Assembly: GCF_036588685.1 (NCBI RefSeq) | Contig: NW_026963295.1 | Location: forward strand, 3,658,001 to 3,722,000 | DNA from: Mytilus trossulus | Taxonomy: Eukaryota; Mollusca; Bivalvia; Mytilida; Mytilidae | DNA length: 64,000 bases | Reading direction: 5' to 3' | Part shown: positions 1-10,749 of the stretch, piece by piece | Position numbering within the stretch: the first letter of the stretch is position 1 | Layout: each line of letters starts with the position of its first letter | Made by a program: the position numbers and the translations under genes | Notes under the pieces: model-generated | Databases searched by the model: none | Told to the model about the DNA's origin: nothing | Seen by the model: only the letters and a program-made list of their open reading frames with translations

Positions 1-1157
1 TGGTGTACCCAGGACTTTTATATACTACAATATTACAAGAAGAAAGGTTGATCTTAAAAATACATAGTTTAACCCCGCCACATGTGTATGTGCCCGTTCT
101 TAGTCAGTGGTGTACCCAGGACTTTTAAATACTACAATATTACAAGAAGAAAGGTTGATCTTAAAAATATATAGTTTAACCCCGCCACATGTGTATGTGC
201 CTGTTCTAAGTCAGTGGTGTACCCAGGACTTTTAAATACTACAATATTACAAGAAGAAAGGTTGATCTTAAAAATACATAGTTTAACCCCGCCACATGTG
301 TATGTGCCCGTTCTTAGTCAGTGGTGTACCCAGGACTTTTAAATACTACAATATTACAAGAAGAAAGGTTGATCTTAAAAATACATAGTTTAACCCCGCC
401 ACATGTGTATGTGCCTGTTCTTAGTCAGTGGCGTACCCAGACTGACTTTTCAATATTACAAGGAGAAAGGTGGATCTTAAAAATACATAGTTTAACCCCG
501 CCACATGTGTATGTGCCTGTTCTTAGTCAGTGGTGTACCCAGGACTTTTAAATACTACAATATTACAAGAAGAAAGGTTGATCTTAAAAATACATAGTTT
601 AACCCCGCCACATGTGTATGTGCCTGTTCTTAGTCAGTGGCGTACCCAGACTGACTTTTCAATATTACAAGAAGAAAGGTTGATCTTAAAAATACATAGT
701 TTAACCCCGCCACATGTGTATGTGCCTGTTCTTAGTCAGTGGCGTACCCAGACTGACTTTTCAATATTACAAGGAGAAAGGTTGATCTTAAAAATACATA
801 GTTTAACCCCGCCACATGTGTATGTGCCTGTTCTTAGTCAGTGGCGTACCCAGACTGACTTTTCAATATTACAAGAAGAAAGGTTGATCTTAAAAATACA
901 TAGTTTAACCCCGCCACATATGTATGTGACAGTTCTTAGTCAGTGGTGTACCCAGGACTTTTAAATACTACAATATTACAGGAAGAAAGATTGATCTTAA
1001 AAATACATAGTTTAACCCCGCCACATGTGTATGTGCCTGTTCTTAGTCAGTGGTGTACCCAGGACTTTTAAATACTACAATATTACAGGAAGAAAGATTG
1101 ATCTTAAAAATACATAGTTTAATCCCGCCACATGTGTATGTGACAGTTCTTAGTAAA
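1..1157. repeat. Tandem satellite array, 107/102-bp units
   Basis: Eleven head-to-tail units begin at 1, 108, 215, 322, 429, 531, 638, 740, 842, 944 and 1051. Two unit types occur: a 107-bp type starting TGGTGTACCCAGGAC and a 102-bp type starting TGGCGTACCCAGACTGAC, in the order AAAABABBBAA. Every unit carries TTTAACCCCGCCACATGTG, which resembles the dispersed retroelement tails elsewhere in the window (for example near 60590). The array starts in register at base 1, so it may continue upstream. ORFs of 76 and 144 codons here only reflect the open repeat frame. Confidence 0.95.
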
Positions 1158-1630
1158 ACCCTGGTAACTGGATTACTTTTGTGATAACTAAATGTTTGTG
1201 TTTTAATATACTAGAAAAGATTATTCTCCCAGCAGATCTTTTATAAAGCCTTTACCAAAATCAGTAATCTCGACAATGGTTTAATTGTTTAATATCTTAT
1301 AGTGCTTTTATTATTCACAATCTTATGAAATTTTGCTTTCATATCAGATCTTATATTCTTAAATTAATTTACAGCTTTTTTGGAACCGAGTTAAAATTAT
1401 GCACTCGTATATTGTTTAAAACCACATGTTGACCATTAGATGTCAATAGATTCATTCGTGCATGGTATCTTTGGGTAGCTGATTGTACATTTCTTTCGTT
1501 TATAGCTACATTTCAGTGTTTTAATTAGTCAGCGTGATAAGACACTGACTCGATATTTTGATTGTTTTTTTTTGTGCAAATTGTCTAGTGACACATATTT
1601 CAAGTATTTTCACGTCGAGAATAAATTAAA

Positions 1631-2884
1631 CAAGAGGCTCTCAAGAGCCTGATTCGCTCACCTGAAACGTTTTGCTTAAACCTTTCACAATTATTATTTT
1701 TGCTTTAAAATGCCATTTAAATATTGATCATACTGATTATTTGTAGATATAACTTTGCCAAACATTTCTGCTGTTTACAGTTTATCTTCATATTCAATAA
1801 TATTCAAGATAATAACCAAAAACTGCAAAATTTTTAGCCACAGCTGCCATGTTTGTTGATGGATCAGAACTTCGGATACAATTTAGAAAGTAGATACCCC
1901 AACGAACATTCATTTAAAGTTTGAGAGTATTTGGCCTAGTTGTTTCAGAGGAGAAGATTTTTTAATTTAAGCAAGTTTGATGAACAAATAGAGCAAATTT
2001 TCTTTAAAGGGCAATTTTGCTGTTTACAGTTTATCTTTATCTATAATAATATTCAAGATAATGACCAAAAACTGCAAAATTTTCTTAAAATTACCAATTA
2101 AGTGGCAGCAACCCAACAATGGGTTGTTTGATTTACTTTAACTTCTTGTCTTATTTGCTCTAAATGCTGGATTTTTTTTTAGACGGCCATGTTTTTTGAC
2201 GAAATAGAAAATAAAACACAAACTTTATTTCATACACCCTATTGATCATTCAGTTGAAGTTTGGTTGAATTTGGTTGAGTAGTTTTAGAGGAGAAGATTT
2301 TTTAAAGTTAGCAAATATGATATGAACAAATTGTGAAAAATTGTCATTAAAGGACAATAACCCCTTAAGGGGTCAATTGACAGTTTTGGTCATATTAACT
2401 TATTTGTAGATCTTACTTTGCTGATCATTTTTGCTGTTTACAGTTTATCTTTATCTATAATAATATTCAAGATAATGACCAAAAAATGCAAAAATTTCCT
2501 TAAAATTACCAATTAAGTGGCAGCAACCCAACAATGGGTTGTTTGATTCATCTGAAAATTTCAGGGCTGATAGATCTTGACCTAAGGAACATTTTTACCC
2601 CATTTCAGATTTGCTCTAAATGCTTTCGTTTTTGAGATATAAGCCAAAAACTGCATTTGACCCCTATGTTCTATTTTTAGCAATGGCGACCATGTTTGTT
2701 GATAGATCAAAACTTTGGATACAATTTATAAACTAGATACACTAAGGAACATTCAGTTAAAGTTTGAAAGTATTTGGCCTAGTAGTTTCAGAGGAGAAGA
2801 TTCTTGAAATAGTTTACGACGACAGACGACGGACGCCAAGTGATGGCATAGGTCACATGGCTATGCCAGGTGAGCTACCAATTA
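1631..2884. repeat. Dispersed repeat with internal triplication
   Basis: The left end (AGCCTGATTCGCTCACCTG) and the right end (CCAGGTGAGCTACC) are roughly inverted, suggesting a discrete element of about 1.25 kb. A segment containing TGCTGTTTACAGTTTATC recurs near 1770, 2027 and 2429, so the interior is partly built of repeated modules. No coding capacity is visible. Family assignment to a known bivalve repeat is by recognition only. Confidence 0.6.
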
Positions 2885-4100
2885 ATAATATGTATTCTAC
2901 AATGTCGGTCTATTGATATACTAATCAACCAAATTCATTAAAATTTAATGAACTGATTAAAAGTTAAAATCTTTCTGATCTTAACATCTTGTTCAAATAT
3001 ATAAGCCTAGTAAATATGCATTTAGGCTCTCCTGGGTAATTCATGTAACTGATATCATTTAGTTTATTATATATACCTTAATATATGATATGTGCCTACT
3101 TCATGCTGTCGTATAACTTTTGTATGTCTCACTCTGTACATATACATTATGCTATATTTATTGTGTGTTTATCTATACCAATGTAACTAGGTTTGTTGAG
3201 AAATAAAGATATATAGGTCTACCTATCTGAAATGACTTCAAATGGTAATTGGTGTTTGTATGATAGGCTAAAAACTTTGCTTTGCAAGAGGTGCCGTAAT
3301 TAGGCTTCAGTGAGTTATAAGGCAAGGGGTGCTTTATGTGGAGCAATATCTGCTCACCCTTCCGGAGCACCTGAGGTCACCCCAGTTTTTGGTGGGGTTT
3401 GTGTTGCTTAGTCTTTATTTTCTATGTTGTGTCTTATGTACTATTATTGTCTTGTCTTTTTTTATTTTTATCCATAGCGTTGTCAGTTTATTTTTCGATC
3501 TATGACTTTGACTGTCCCTCTGGTATCTTTCGTCCCTCTATTCTAAGTATAAGCTGACTATGCTGTATGAGTTTTGCTCATTGTTGAAGGCCATAGAGTG
3601 ATCTATATTGTTAATTTCTGTGTCATTTGGTCTCTTGTGAAGAGTTGTCTCATTGGCAATCATACCAAATTTTATTTTTTATGTGTACCAGATTTCAGGG
3701 TGATGTGAATACAACTTCATTTCAAAACTACTATAACACTAACTTCAACCTCAGAATGGTCTAATTTATATAAGCATGTGACTATGATTAGTGAAGCATG
3801 AAAGTGAGGTCAAAATTGTAATTTGGCATAAATTTTTCGAAGTTTGCTTCTCAATAAGCACATTTATAGGTTTCAAGTATATGTAACTATAGGATGAACA
3901 GTTACTAGTACTGTAAGCAGGCAAGAACAATAATATGTCAATAGAACATGGATGCCTCACTCTTAACATTTTTTTATTTTTCAGTGGACTGTGAAATTGG
4001 GGTCAAAACTCTAATTTGGCATTAATATTAGAAAGATCATATCAATGAGAATATTTGTACTAAATTTCAAGTTGATTTTACCTCAACTTTATCAAATACC
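2885..4100. other. Intergenic; dispersed repeat fragments
   Basis: No gene seen. About 3345-3680 is a dispersed fragment (CACCCTTCCGGAGCACCTGA ... TTGTCTCATTGGCAATCAT). Variants of its first half recur near 23400, 33470 and 52436, and of its end near 46060, 52290 and 60870. About 3960-4075 belongs to the repeat family also seen at 14101 and 47050. Confidence 0.6.
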
Positions 4101-4250
4101 AGTGGCGGATCCAGTACTTTTCATAAGTGGAGGCCCACTGACTGACCTAAGGGGGAGCCTGCTCCAGTCATGCTTCAGTGATTCCCTATATAATCAACCA
4201 AATTTTTCCCACGAAAGGGGGGGCCAGGGCCACCCCACCTGGATCCACCT
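4101..4250. mobile_element. GGATCC-ended miniature element (MITE-like)
   Basis: Starts AGTGGCGGATCCAG and ends CTGGATCCACC, giving inverted ends. It lies inside another dispersed repeat: the flanks at 3980-4085 and 4255-4345 match the family seen at 14101-14392 and, inverted, at 47050-47300. Same family as copies near 8195, 21687, 36369, 38175, 44525, 56540, 58515, 60047, 62942 and 63658. Confidence 0.7.
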
Positions 4251-5564
4251 TTGAAAACTACCTCATCCAAAAACTTTAACCATATACTTTAAACTGAAGC
4301 AGGACAGATGGAGAAAAAAACAGACGGACTAATGAACGGACAGACGTAAAAAAAACATTATGCAGATAGGTTGCATTAAAACAGTTACCAGTATCCTAAA
4401 TGAACAAGAAACAATATGATATTTCTGCCTAAAGAATGCAATAAAAACTTGAAATAAAGCTTATTAAATTTTATTGCAAGTAAAATTGAAATACATGTAC
4501 AATTATAATGTATTTTAGTGTTTATTTGATTCACAAACATATCTTGGTCTTTACTTTTAGAAAGTAAAAATAAGATATCATTGACTGGCCTTATGGATGT
4601 AAATTACTACGATCTAATGTGTCCATTAATTTTATTAGAAAAACAAATACTTAAAATGTAAAAACATGAAATGTTTCACAATTTTCATTATTTCAATCTT
4701 GATTTTTATATAAAAAATTCCAATCCCCATTTTAAAAAAATTACACTTATATTTATTCTGTCCTATTGAAACAAAGTACTTGCACCATTGATACACACAC
4801 CCACACACACTATAAACACCTAGTCACATAACGAATGCTTGTTGAGATAAAAGGGAGATAACTCAACCTTGATTGGAAACTACAGAAATCAATATCTATC
4901 TAAATATACCCTTAAATGTTTTCACAGTTAGGAAAAATGGCTGACTCTGTGCTTTTTTTCTGTTCTTCATCTGACAATTGTTTTTAAATGTAGAGGTGTT
5001 ATAGTGATAAAATTTGAATTTTAATTCAGTAAATTTTGCAAAATTTTTATTGTTTCAAAAATTACAATGCATTCTTCTTCGTAAGTTTAAATATTTGCTA
5101 GCAAAAGTCAATATAAAATTATTTTTTTTAAATATCATTAATTAGTATGGCATGTGTGTCCATTGTTTGTTAAATGCATGCACAAATTTTCATATTCAAA
5201 ATACAACACCTACCAGTAACCTTCATTTAATGGGTCTTTTCTATAAATGTTTGCAATGCAAAAAATAAGGTCATGTTTCCAATATATAAATTCAACTTTT
5301 TTAGGTGCAAGTTCTAAAATGATATGAAAATTCAGTCAAGGAAATAAAATTTAGCGGCTTATTATAAGAGCTGTGTTGGATAGGAAATCAACCTTATGAA
5401 AATAACTATCAATGCCTCTGGTTACCTATTTCAGGTGGATTAAATCTCTTCGGAAAGTGATCAAAAGTCTGTAACTGTTTAAAAATTGAATTGTTAAATA
5501 AAGACCACTACAAAACAAACCAAAATTAATCTTTCATTTCATATATGAATGTTCCAAAACTGTT

Positions 5565-5724
5565 TATATAGAATAATCATACCTTGTCTCGAAATATCAA
5601 TGTTATTAGTACAAGGCTTAGAAACAGGCAGAAAGTGAGGCTGTGCCAAGCATTTCTACCTGTTTTGAGCTGAGTACAATTAACATTGATATTTCAAGAC
5701 AAGGTATAGTTATTCTTTATATAC
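5565..5724. mobile_element. Hairpin miniature inverted-repeat element
   Basis: Two imperfect inverted arms of about 43 bp, beginning AGAATAATCATACCTTGTC on the left and ending GACAAGGTATAGTTATTCT on the right, flank an interior of about 60 bp with no coding capacity. This is typical of a foldback or miniature element. Confidence 0.75.
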
Positions 5725-8194
5725 TGCAACTTTTAAAATTGTTCTAAATGAAGTTTTTAGGGTAAAAACCATCATTTCTTAATTTTGCGCGGAAGACGTA
5801 AATTTCCACGAACCTGTATGTTTTATAGACGTCATAAATAAACTTTACAGAAACACATTGTCAATGTCATAAACAAGGTGGTATACGGTCAGTGACTGTA
5901 TATCACATATGAATATATGGTCAAGGCAATTTGACTGCTCAAATAGGACAGCTGGAGTATATAAAGGTTTATACATGTACATGCATATATGCACTTGCAT
6001 AAGGTCGATTTCTATCCGACACAGCTCATGTCATTTCAGCATCTATCCTATATTGAAATCATGATAAAATTAAATTAATATAATATAATATCTACATCTG
6101 AAAATCACTTTGTTATCATAAAATAAACTAATTATATATGCTTTTTACAAGTATCAAATGTGACATATAGTTATTAAATCAATTTAGTACTAAGATCCTA
6201 ATTTTTTAATGTACGCATTTTCAAATATGGTATGACTGTTTTTAAAATACACTAATTTTTCTTCACAAGAACTTGAAGTATTGGATATGCTATAGAAGTT
6301 TTTCAAACGTGAAAAGAAAGACAATCCCTTTTTAACAAAACTTTTGTAATTTTATGGAAAATGCAACCAATATTTATTAAATTTCAGAGACTTGCATCCC
6401 CCACTCCACCCAATAAATTTTAGAACAGCCCTCAGCTAAAATCTTAATCTCCATTTCTCTAGAAATATGAACAGAATTTTCTTTATTACTTCAAACATAT
6501 AAACATATTTATAAAGTTGTATTAAAAAAACAAACATTTTGTAACAGGAGCCTCTTTCAAAAATTACAAAACAAATTTAAGTACTCATTTTGACAACATA
6601 AAACAAAGGATTTTTATCACATGACATCAATTTTAGTCAATCACGAACTCAAAATATTCACTTATTACAAATTTTGTGTTGCATATTAAGGATTTTCACC
6701 GGAACATACCTCCAAGGATAATGCTTGGGGACTTAAGTTGGCAGTGTAAAGGCTAGCAATAAGATTCAACAAATCAGATTGTTTAAGGAGATAAGATGCA
6801 TGGTTATTTTTTTTAATCAATAACATACTGGATTAAAGAAAAAATAGTTAAAACCATTTAAAAGATCTAATTCCAACAAGGAGTTGCTCTAAAGTTTGTT
6901 GAAAATGTACTATCTGCTTTTTGGTTGGGTTGCGGTCAATGACATATTCCCCATTTCCATTCTCAAATTTATCTGGCAACTGTACACATCCTTTTTAATT
7001 CATTCCATTCATATGAAGTAATCACATTGTAAATGGATGGACTCGGAGTATGAAATAACTACCAGACTTTTACAATATTAATTTTGCATTTTTGTCCATT
7101 CTTTTAAAATTGCAATAGTAAAAGCATGCAATAATTTCTGAATTTACAATAACTCTGTATGAAATTATTGTGTAGTTTCAAGTTTATAATGCATTTTTTT
7201 AAAGTCCTGTAAAACACAATACATCACAATATAATACCAATATGGACGTTCAAATATTCAACAAAACCAACATTTTACAAATACTGACATATTATACATC
7301 GTACTTGATTACACATGTTAATTTAAATATAATCCTTATACAAATTTACTTTTAAATTTTATTGATGTTTTCCCCAAAGCGTATTTTTCCCCCATTTATA
7401 TTGGAAACCCCTTTTTAGATATTTAATAATTACTGATCCATGATAGTTCTTCAAATGATATATTCTTTAAACATGAACATGTTAAATGTACAGATATTTG
7501 ATAGTTTCCAATCAATGATATTTTTTTAAACACTATTTTCTTTTTTTTCATCAAAATTTTTAATGCTAGTTTTAACAGTATTGTGCAATATAAGGCATAT
7601 TAAATCATCTTGAAGTGATCTTTTTAGAAGGATGATTTTGTTGCTATAAGGAAAATGCAACCATCCCTAGATAATTTATTTGAAGTAATCAATCATGCAT
7701 TACTGTAAATACTAATTAATTTCAACATGTTCAAAGAATGAAAAAATATCTCAACAAATTTTTGAATTACTATTAAATAAACATGTGTATTTCTAAAAGA
7801 TTTTTTAGTTTTAACAATGACAACATAACAAAAATGAACTAAGCTGCCCTAATATTTCCTTTATATTTATATAATATGAGTTTGCATATGCTTGCTAATC
7901 AAATAAATCTAGGTGCTCAAATAGTATTATTTTCAAATTTGTAAAAATACAGTATCTTCATGTTTATCATGTCAAAAAGAAGTTCCTTTAGTACAAAAAG
8001 TAATATCACAACTATTTCTAATTCAAATTTGTAGTATTTTGACCTGATTTAATAAAAGTAAAATCTTATGGTAAATTTCAGGCCTCTCTGATCTTACTCC
8101 TTTTCTCAGAAATGGTCAGAACCCAGTTTAAAAGCATACCTAATTAAAGAAAACAAACAGCACATTTCAAATGCTGGTTACAATGTGTGAACTC

Positions 8195-8314
8195 AGGGGC
8201 AGATCCAGCCATTTTAAAAGGGGGCCCAACCCAGAGTAAAGGGGGGTTCCAACTTTATGCTCCCATTCAAATGCATTGTTCGTCCAAAAAAAAACAATCC
8301 CCTGGATCCGCCAA
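8195..8314. mobile_element. GGATCC-ended miniature element
   Basis: Ends GGGGCAGATCCAGCCATTTT and CTGGATCCGCC, with the family's internal CCATTCAAATGCATTG core. Confidence 0.75.
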
Positions 8315-8645
8315 TGGAACTCAATTACTGTAGTAAATGAGGGTATTTATTTTTGTGTATTGAGGAAAAGTTGTGTGTGTATATTACATTTTGAAGTTTT
8401 GCCAAAATGTGCATACAAGCTTGTATAAAATGTTCGTCTTTGAAGATTTGAATATTGTAATTTCCTAATAGTATTTTTTATGAAATCTATGAGAAACTGG
8501 AATCCAGCAAACAATGATGAATCCCCAGTAAACATTAGGAGTACTTGTTTGATCCTATATTCACACCAGAACATCTTTTTTACATTTGAATAAATTGTGA
8601 TATGAGGTATATATATATATATCAATGAGCAACCATTCACACTTC

Positions 8646-8927
8646 ATTAAGGTGGTACCCAACACCTTCACTAAAATAAATTTTCATAAAATTTTGAAAA
8701 AGTATTTACTTTGACCCTTTGACAAAAATATAAAATTTCAAAATATTTGAACCAACCAATTTATCAGAAAAAATTACACTGGTATATAGCCATAATAGCA
8801 GTTTGACAAACACTAAAACATAATTTTGATCATTGAGAAGCTTACTATTCCCTTAACAACACAACGTAATTAAAACCTTTAGCTGATTTTACAGTTATAT
8901 CCTTGTAGTGTTACGTACCACCTTAAT
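8646..8927. mobile_element. TTAA-flanked miniature element, GGTGGTAC ends
   Basis: A perfect 13-bp inverted terminal repeat is present: ATTAAGGTGGTAC at 8646-8658 and GTACCACCTTAAT at 8915-8927. If TTAA is a target duplication, as for piggyBac-type elements, the element ends are GGTGGTAC...GTACCACC. The interior (about 256 bp) is AT-rich and non-coding. A partial related end, ACCACCTTAA, lies near 16581. Confidence 0.8.
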
Positions 8928-9918
8928 AAACAAGTACATTGTTGTATTTCATGTATTTAGAAAAAAACAAAATGACAAACTCTAAATTGAACAAAATAAC
9001 ACAAGATAAGAAAAAAGTTCTTAAGTGGGATTAGTCTCAACTAGCTCATTTTCATAAGAACCACATAAAATCTGGAGTGCTTTGTGCTAATCATAATTAC
9101 AGAAAATACTACACAAACCACAAGTTCTTACAAACATTGTAAAATATATTTAAAATGATTTTTCAGAGGCAAACACAAATCTTCAATTAACACCAAATTC
9201 ATTAAAAGACAAAAAATAAAACTAGATAATTAACAATTACAACAAATTTGACAAATTTCCGGACTTTGAAAAGGTACATGGCAGTTACCAAAATTGCAAA
9301 TTATCTTTAGTTCTTCAAACTGTTACATCAAAATTTAATGTTGACATCAATTGACCAAAAACAAATCATCAAAGATACATGGTAATTTACAAAACTTTTG
9401 ATTCTTTGGAAAAACTGAGGATTTTCTACCCCAAGGATAGATTAGCTAAAGTTTGCTTTATTTGGCAAAGTTTCTGAAATTTTGTGTTCTCAATGTCCTT
9501 CAGCTTCATACTTTATGGTTCATGATATAATATGCAGAAGAAAGAAAATAAGAGAGAGAGAGAGAGAGAAAAAAAACCAATATCCAATAATTTTAATATT
9601 AAAACTACTTAGAAAAGGACACAAAATTTTATGCAGTAATTTAAAATGTTTTAACTTTTACCAAGACTCATCAGTTTATACATAATTACTGATAAAACGA
9701 ACAAAATGGACAATATCTATATATATAATGATGAAAATACTATGCTCAAAGATGACTACACATGCCTTACATGTATCTTATCATTCATATAATTTCAAAA
9801 CAAGCTTTAAATTGCAGAAAATAATAATGCTTGTAACTTTAACACTCTCTACCAACATGATACCTCACATACAATACATAAACAAATTGCAAAAACACTT
9901 AACAATAATTATGAAAGA

Positions 9919-10749
9919 CTATGTAACTGAAATTTCTGGTGAGCTTGAGGCATCAGCTGCTTCTAGTGAAGTATCTTTTGAATCTTCAGGAACAGGAGAG
10001 CTTTTATCAACTAACACACTGTTTTTTTCCTCCACGACAGGAGAGCTCTCAACATTCTTCTCTTCTATGGCAGGAGATGTCTTATCAACTGACAGACTGT
10101 CATCTTGTTTCACAACTTGCGAGCTCTCAACAACAGACAGAATATTTTTATCTTCTAAGGCAGGAGATGTATTATCAACTGCTAGACTGTCAGCTTGTTC
10201 CACAACAGGAGAGCTCTCAACAACAGGCATGCTATTCTTAACTTCCAAAACAGGAGAGTTTCTTTCATCATCGCAATTATCTCCCTTTTCAATAGAAGGA
10301 GATATCCTATCAACTGGTAGACTGTCCTTTTGTTCTACAATTGGAACGCTCTCAACAACAGGCAGACTATTCTTAACCTCCATAACAGGAGAGTTCCTTT
10401 CATCATCTTGATCATCATCCTTCTCAATGACTTCCTGATCTGTACTGAATGCTATTGTATAATTACTGATATCGGTCGTCAACCTTGACGATAAAGAGTC
10501 TAAATCACTATCAGTGTGTTCTATTGTCTCTGGAGTCTGTCCATCTGTAAACAATCTTTCGTCTGAAACAGGTTCAGCAACTGATTTACTACCTTCGTAC
10601 AACGATGGAGGCTCGGTTTGATCCTCAAATCCAAATTCTCTATCGATTGTTTCTTGGAGCATGGCATCTCTGTTATCTACCTGAAACTGATCCTGACCTA
10701 CTTCTTGTTCTCCTTCTACACCCTCCACATACACATTACCAGTAATTTC
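9919..10749 (-). CDS. CASC3: CASC3 exon 12, acidic repeat tail and stop
   Basis: Encodes 276 residues and the TAG stop at 9919-9921. Acceptor TTTCAG. The sequence is Ser/Asp/Glu/Val-rich, and a roughly 30-residue unit of the form SPvxExKNslxVVESsPVVEQ followed by DSLxVDxx is repeated about four times. Vertebrate CASC3 ends soon after its YY-containing block, so this tail is an extension. Whether it is always spliced in cannot be told from DNA. Confidence 0.82.
   Translation of the reverse strand, partial: EITGNVYVEGVEGEQEVGQDQFQVDNRDAMLQETIDREFGFEDQTEPPSLYEGSKSVAEPVSDERLFTDGQTPETIEHTDSDLDSLSSRLTTDISNYTIAFSTDQEVIEKDDDQDDERNSPVMEVKNSLPVVESVPIVEQKDSLPVDRISPSIEKGDNCDDERNSPVLEVKNSMPVVESSPVVEQADSLAVDNTSPALEDKNILSVVESSQVVKQDDSLSVDKTSPAIEEKNVESSPVVEEKNSVLVDKSSPVPEDSKDTSLEAADASSSPEISVT

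Larger units (their letters stand above)
4345..9918. other. AT-rich 3' flank of CASC3, probable long 3' UTR plus repeats
   Basis: This lies downstream of the CASC3 stop at 9919 on the minus strand. No protein-coding exon is recognised. It probably contains the CASC3 3' UTR, but many TTTATT motifs (AATAAA on the minus strand) prevent picking a polyadenylation site. Embedded elements are listed separately. A fragment of the retroelement tail (ACATATTCCCCATTTCCATT) sits near 6940, a CA-rich microsatellite near 4795 and a GA microsatellite near 9551. Confidence 0.5.

Noticed and set aside
321-964. ORFs of 76 and 144 codons with a repeated ILKIHSLTPPHVYV phrase
   Set aside because: They are the translation of the tandem satellite, broken wherever a unit changes type; no start, promoter or domain supports a gene.
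1-1157. CRISPR-like array
   Set aside because: Units are contiguous near-identical repeats with no unique spacers, in a eukaryotic context.
9728-10411. Plus-strand 227-codon ORF rich in Ser/Thr
   Set aside because: It is the antisense shadow of CASC3 exon 12, which has matching splice phase and coding logic.
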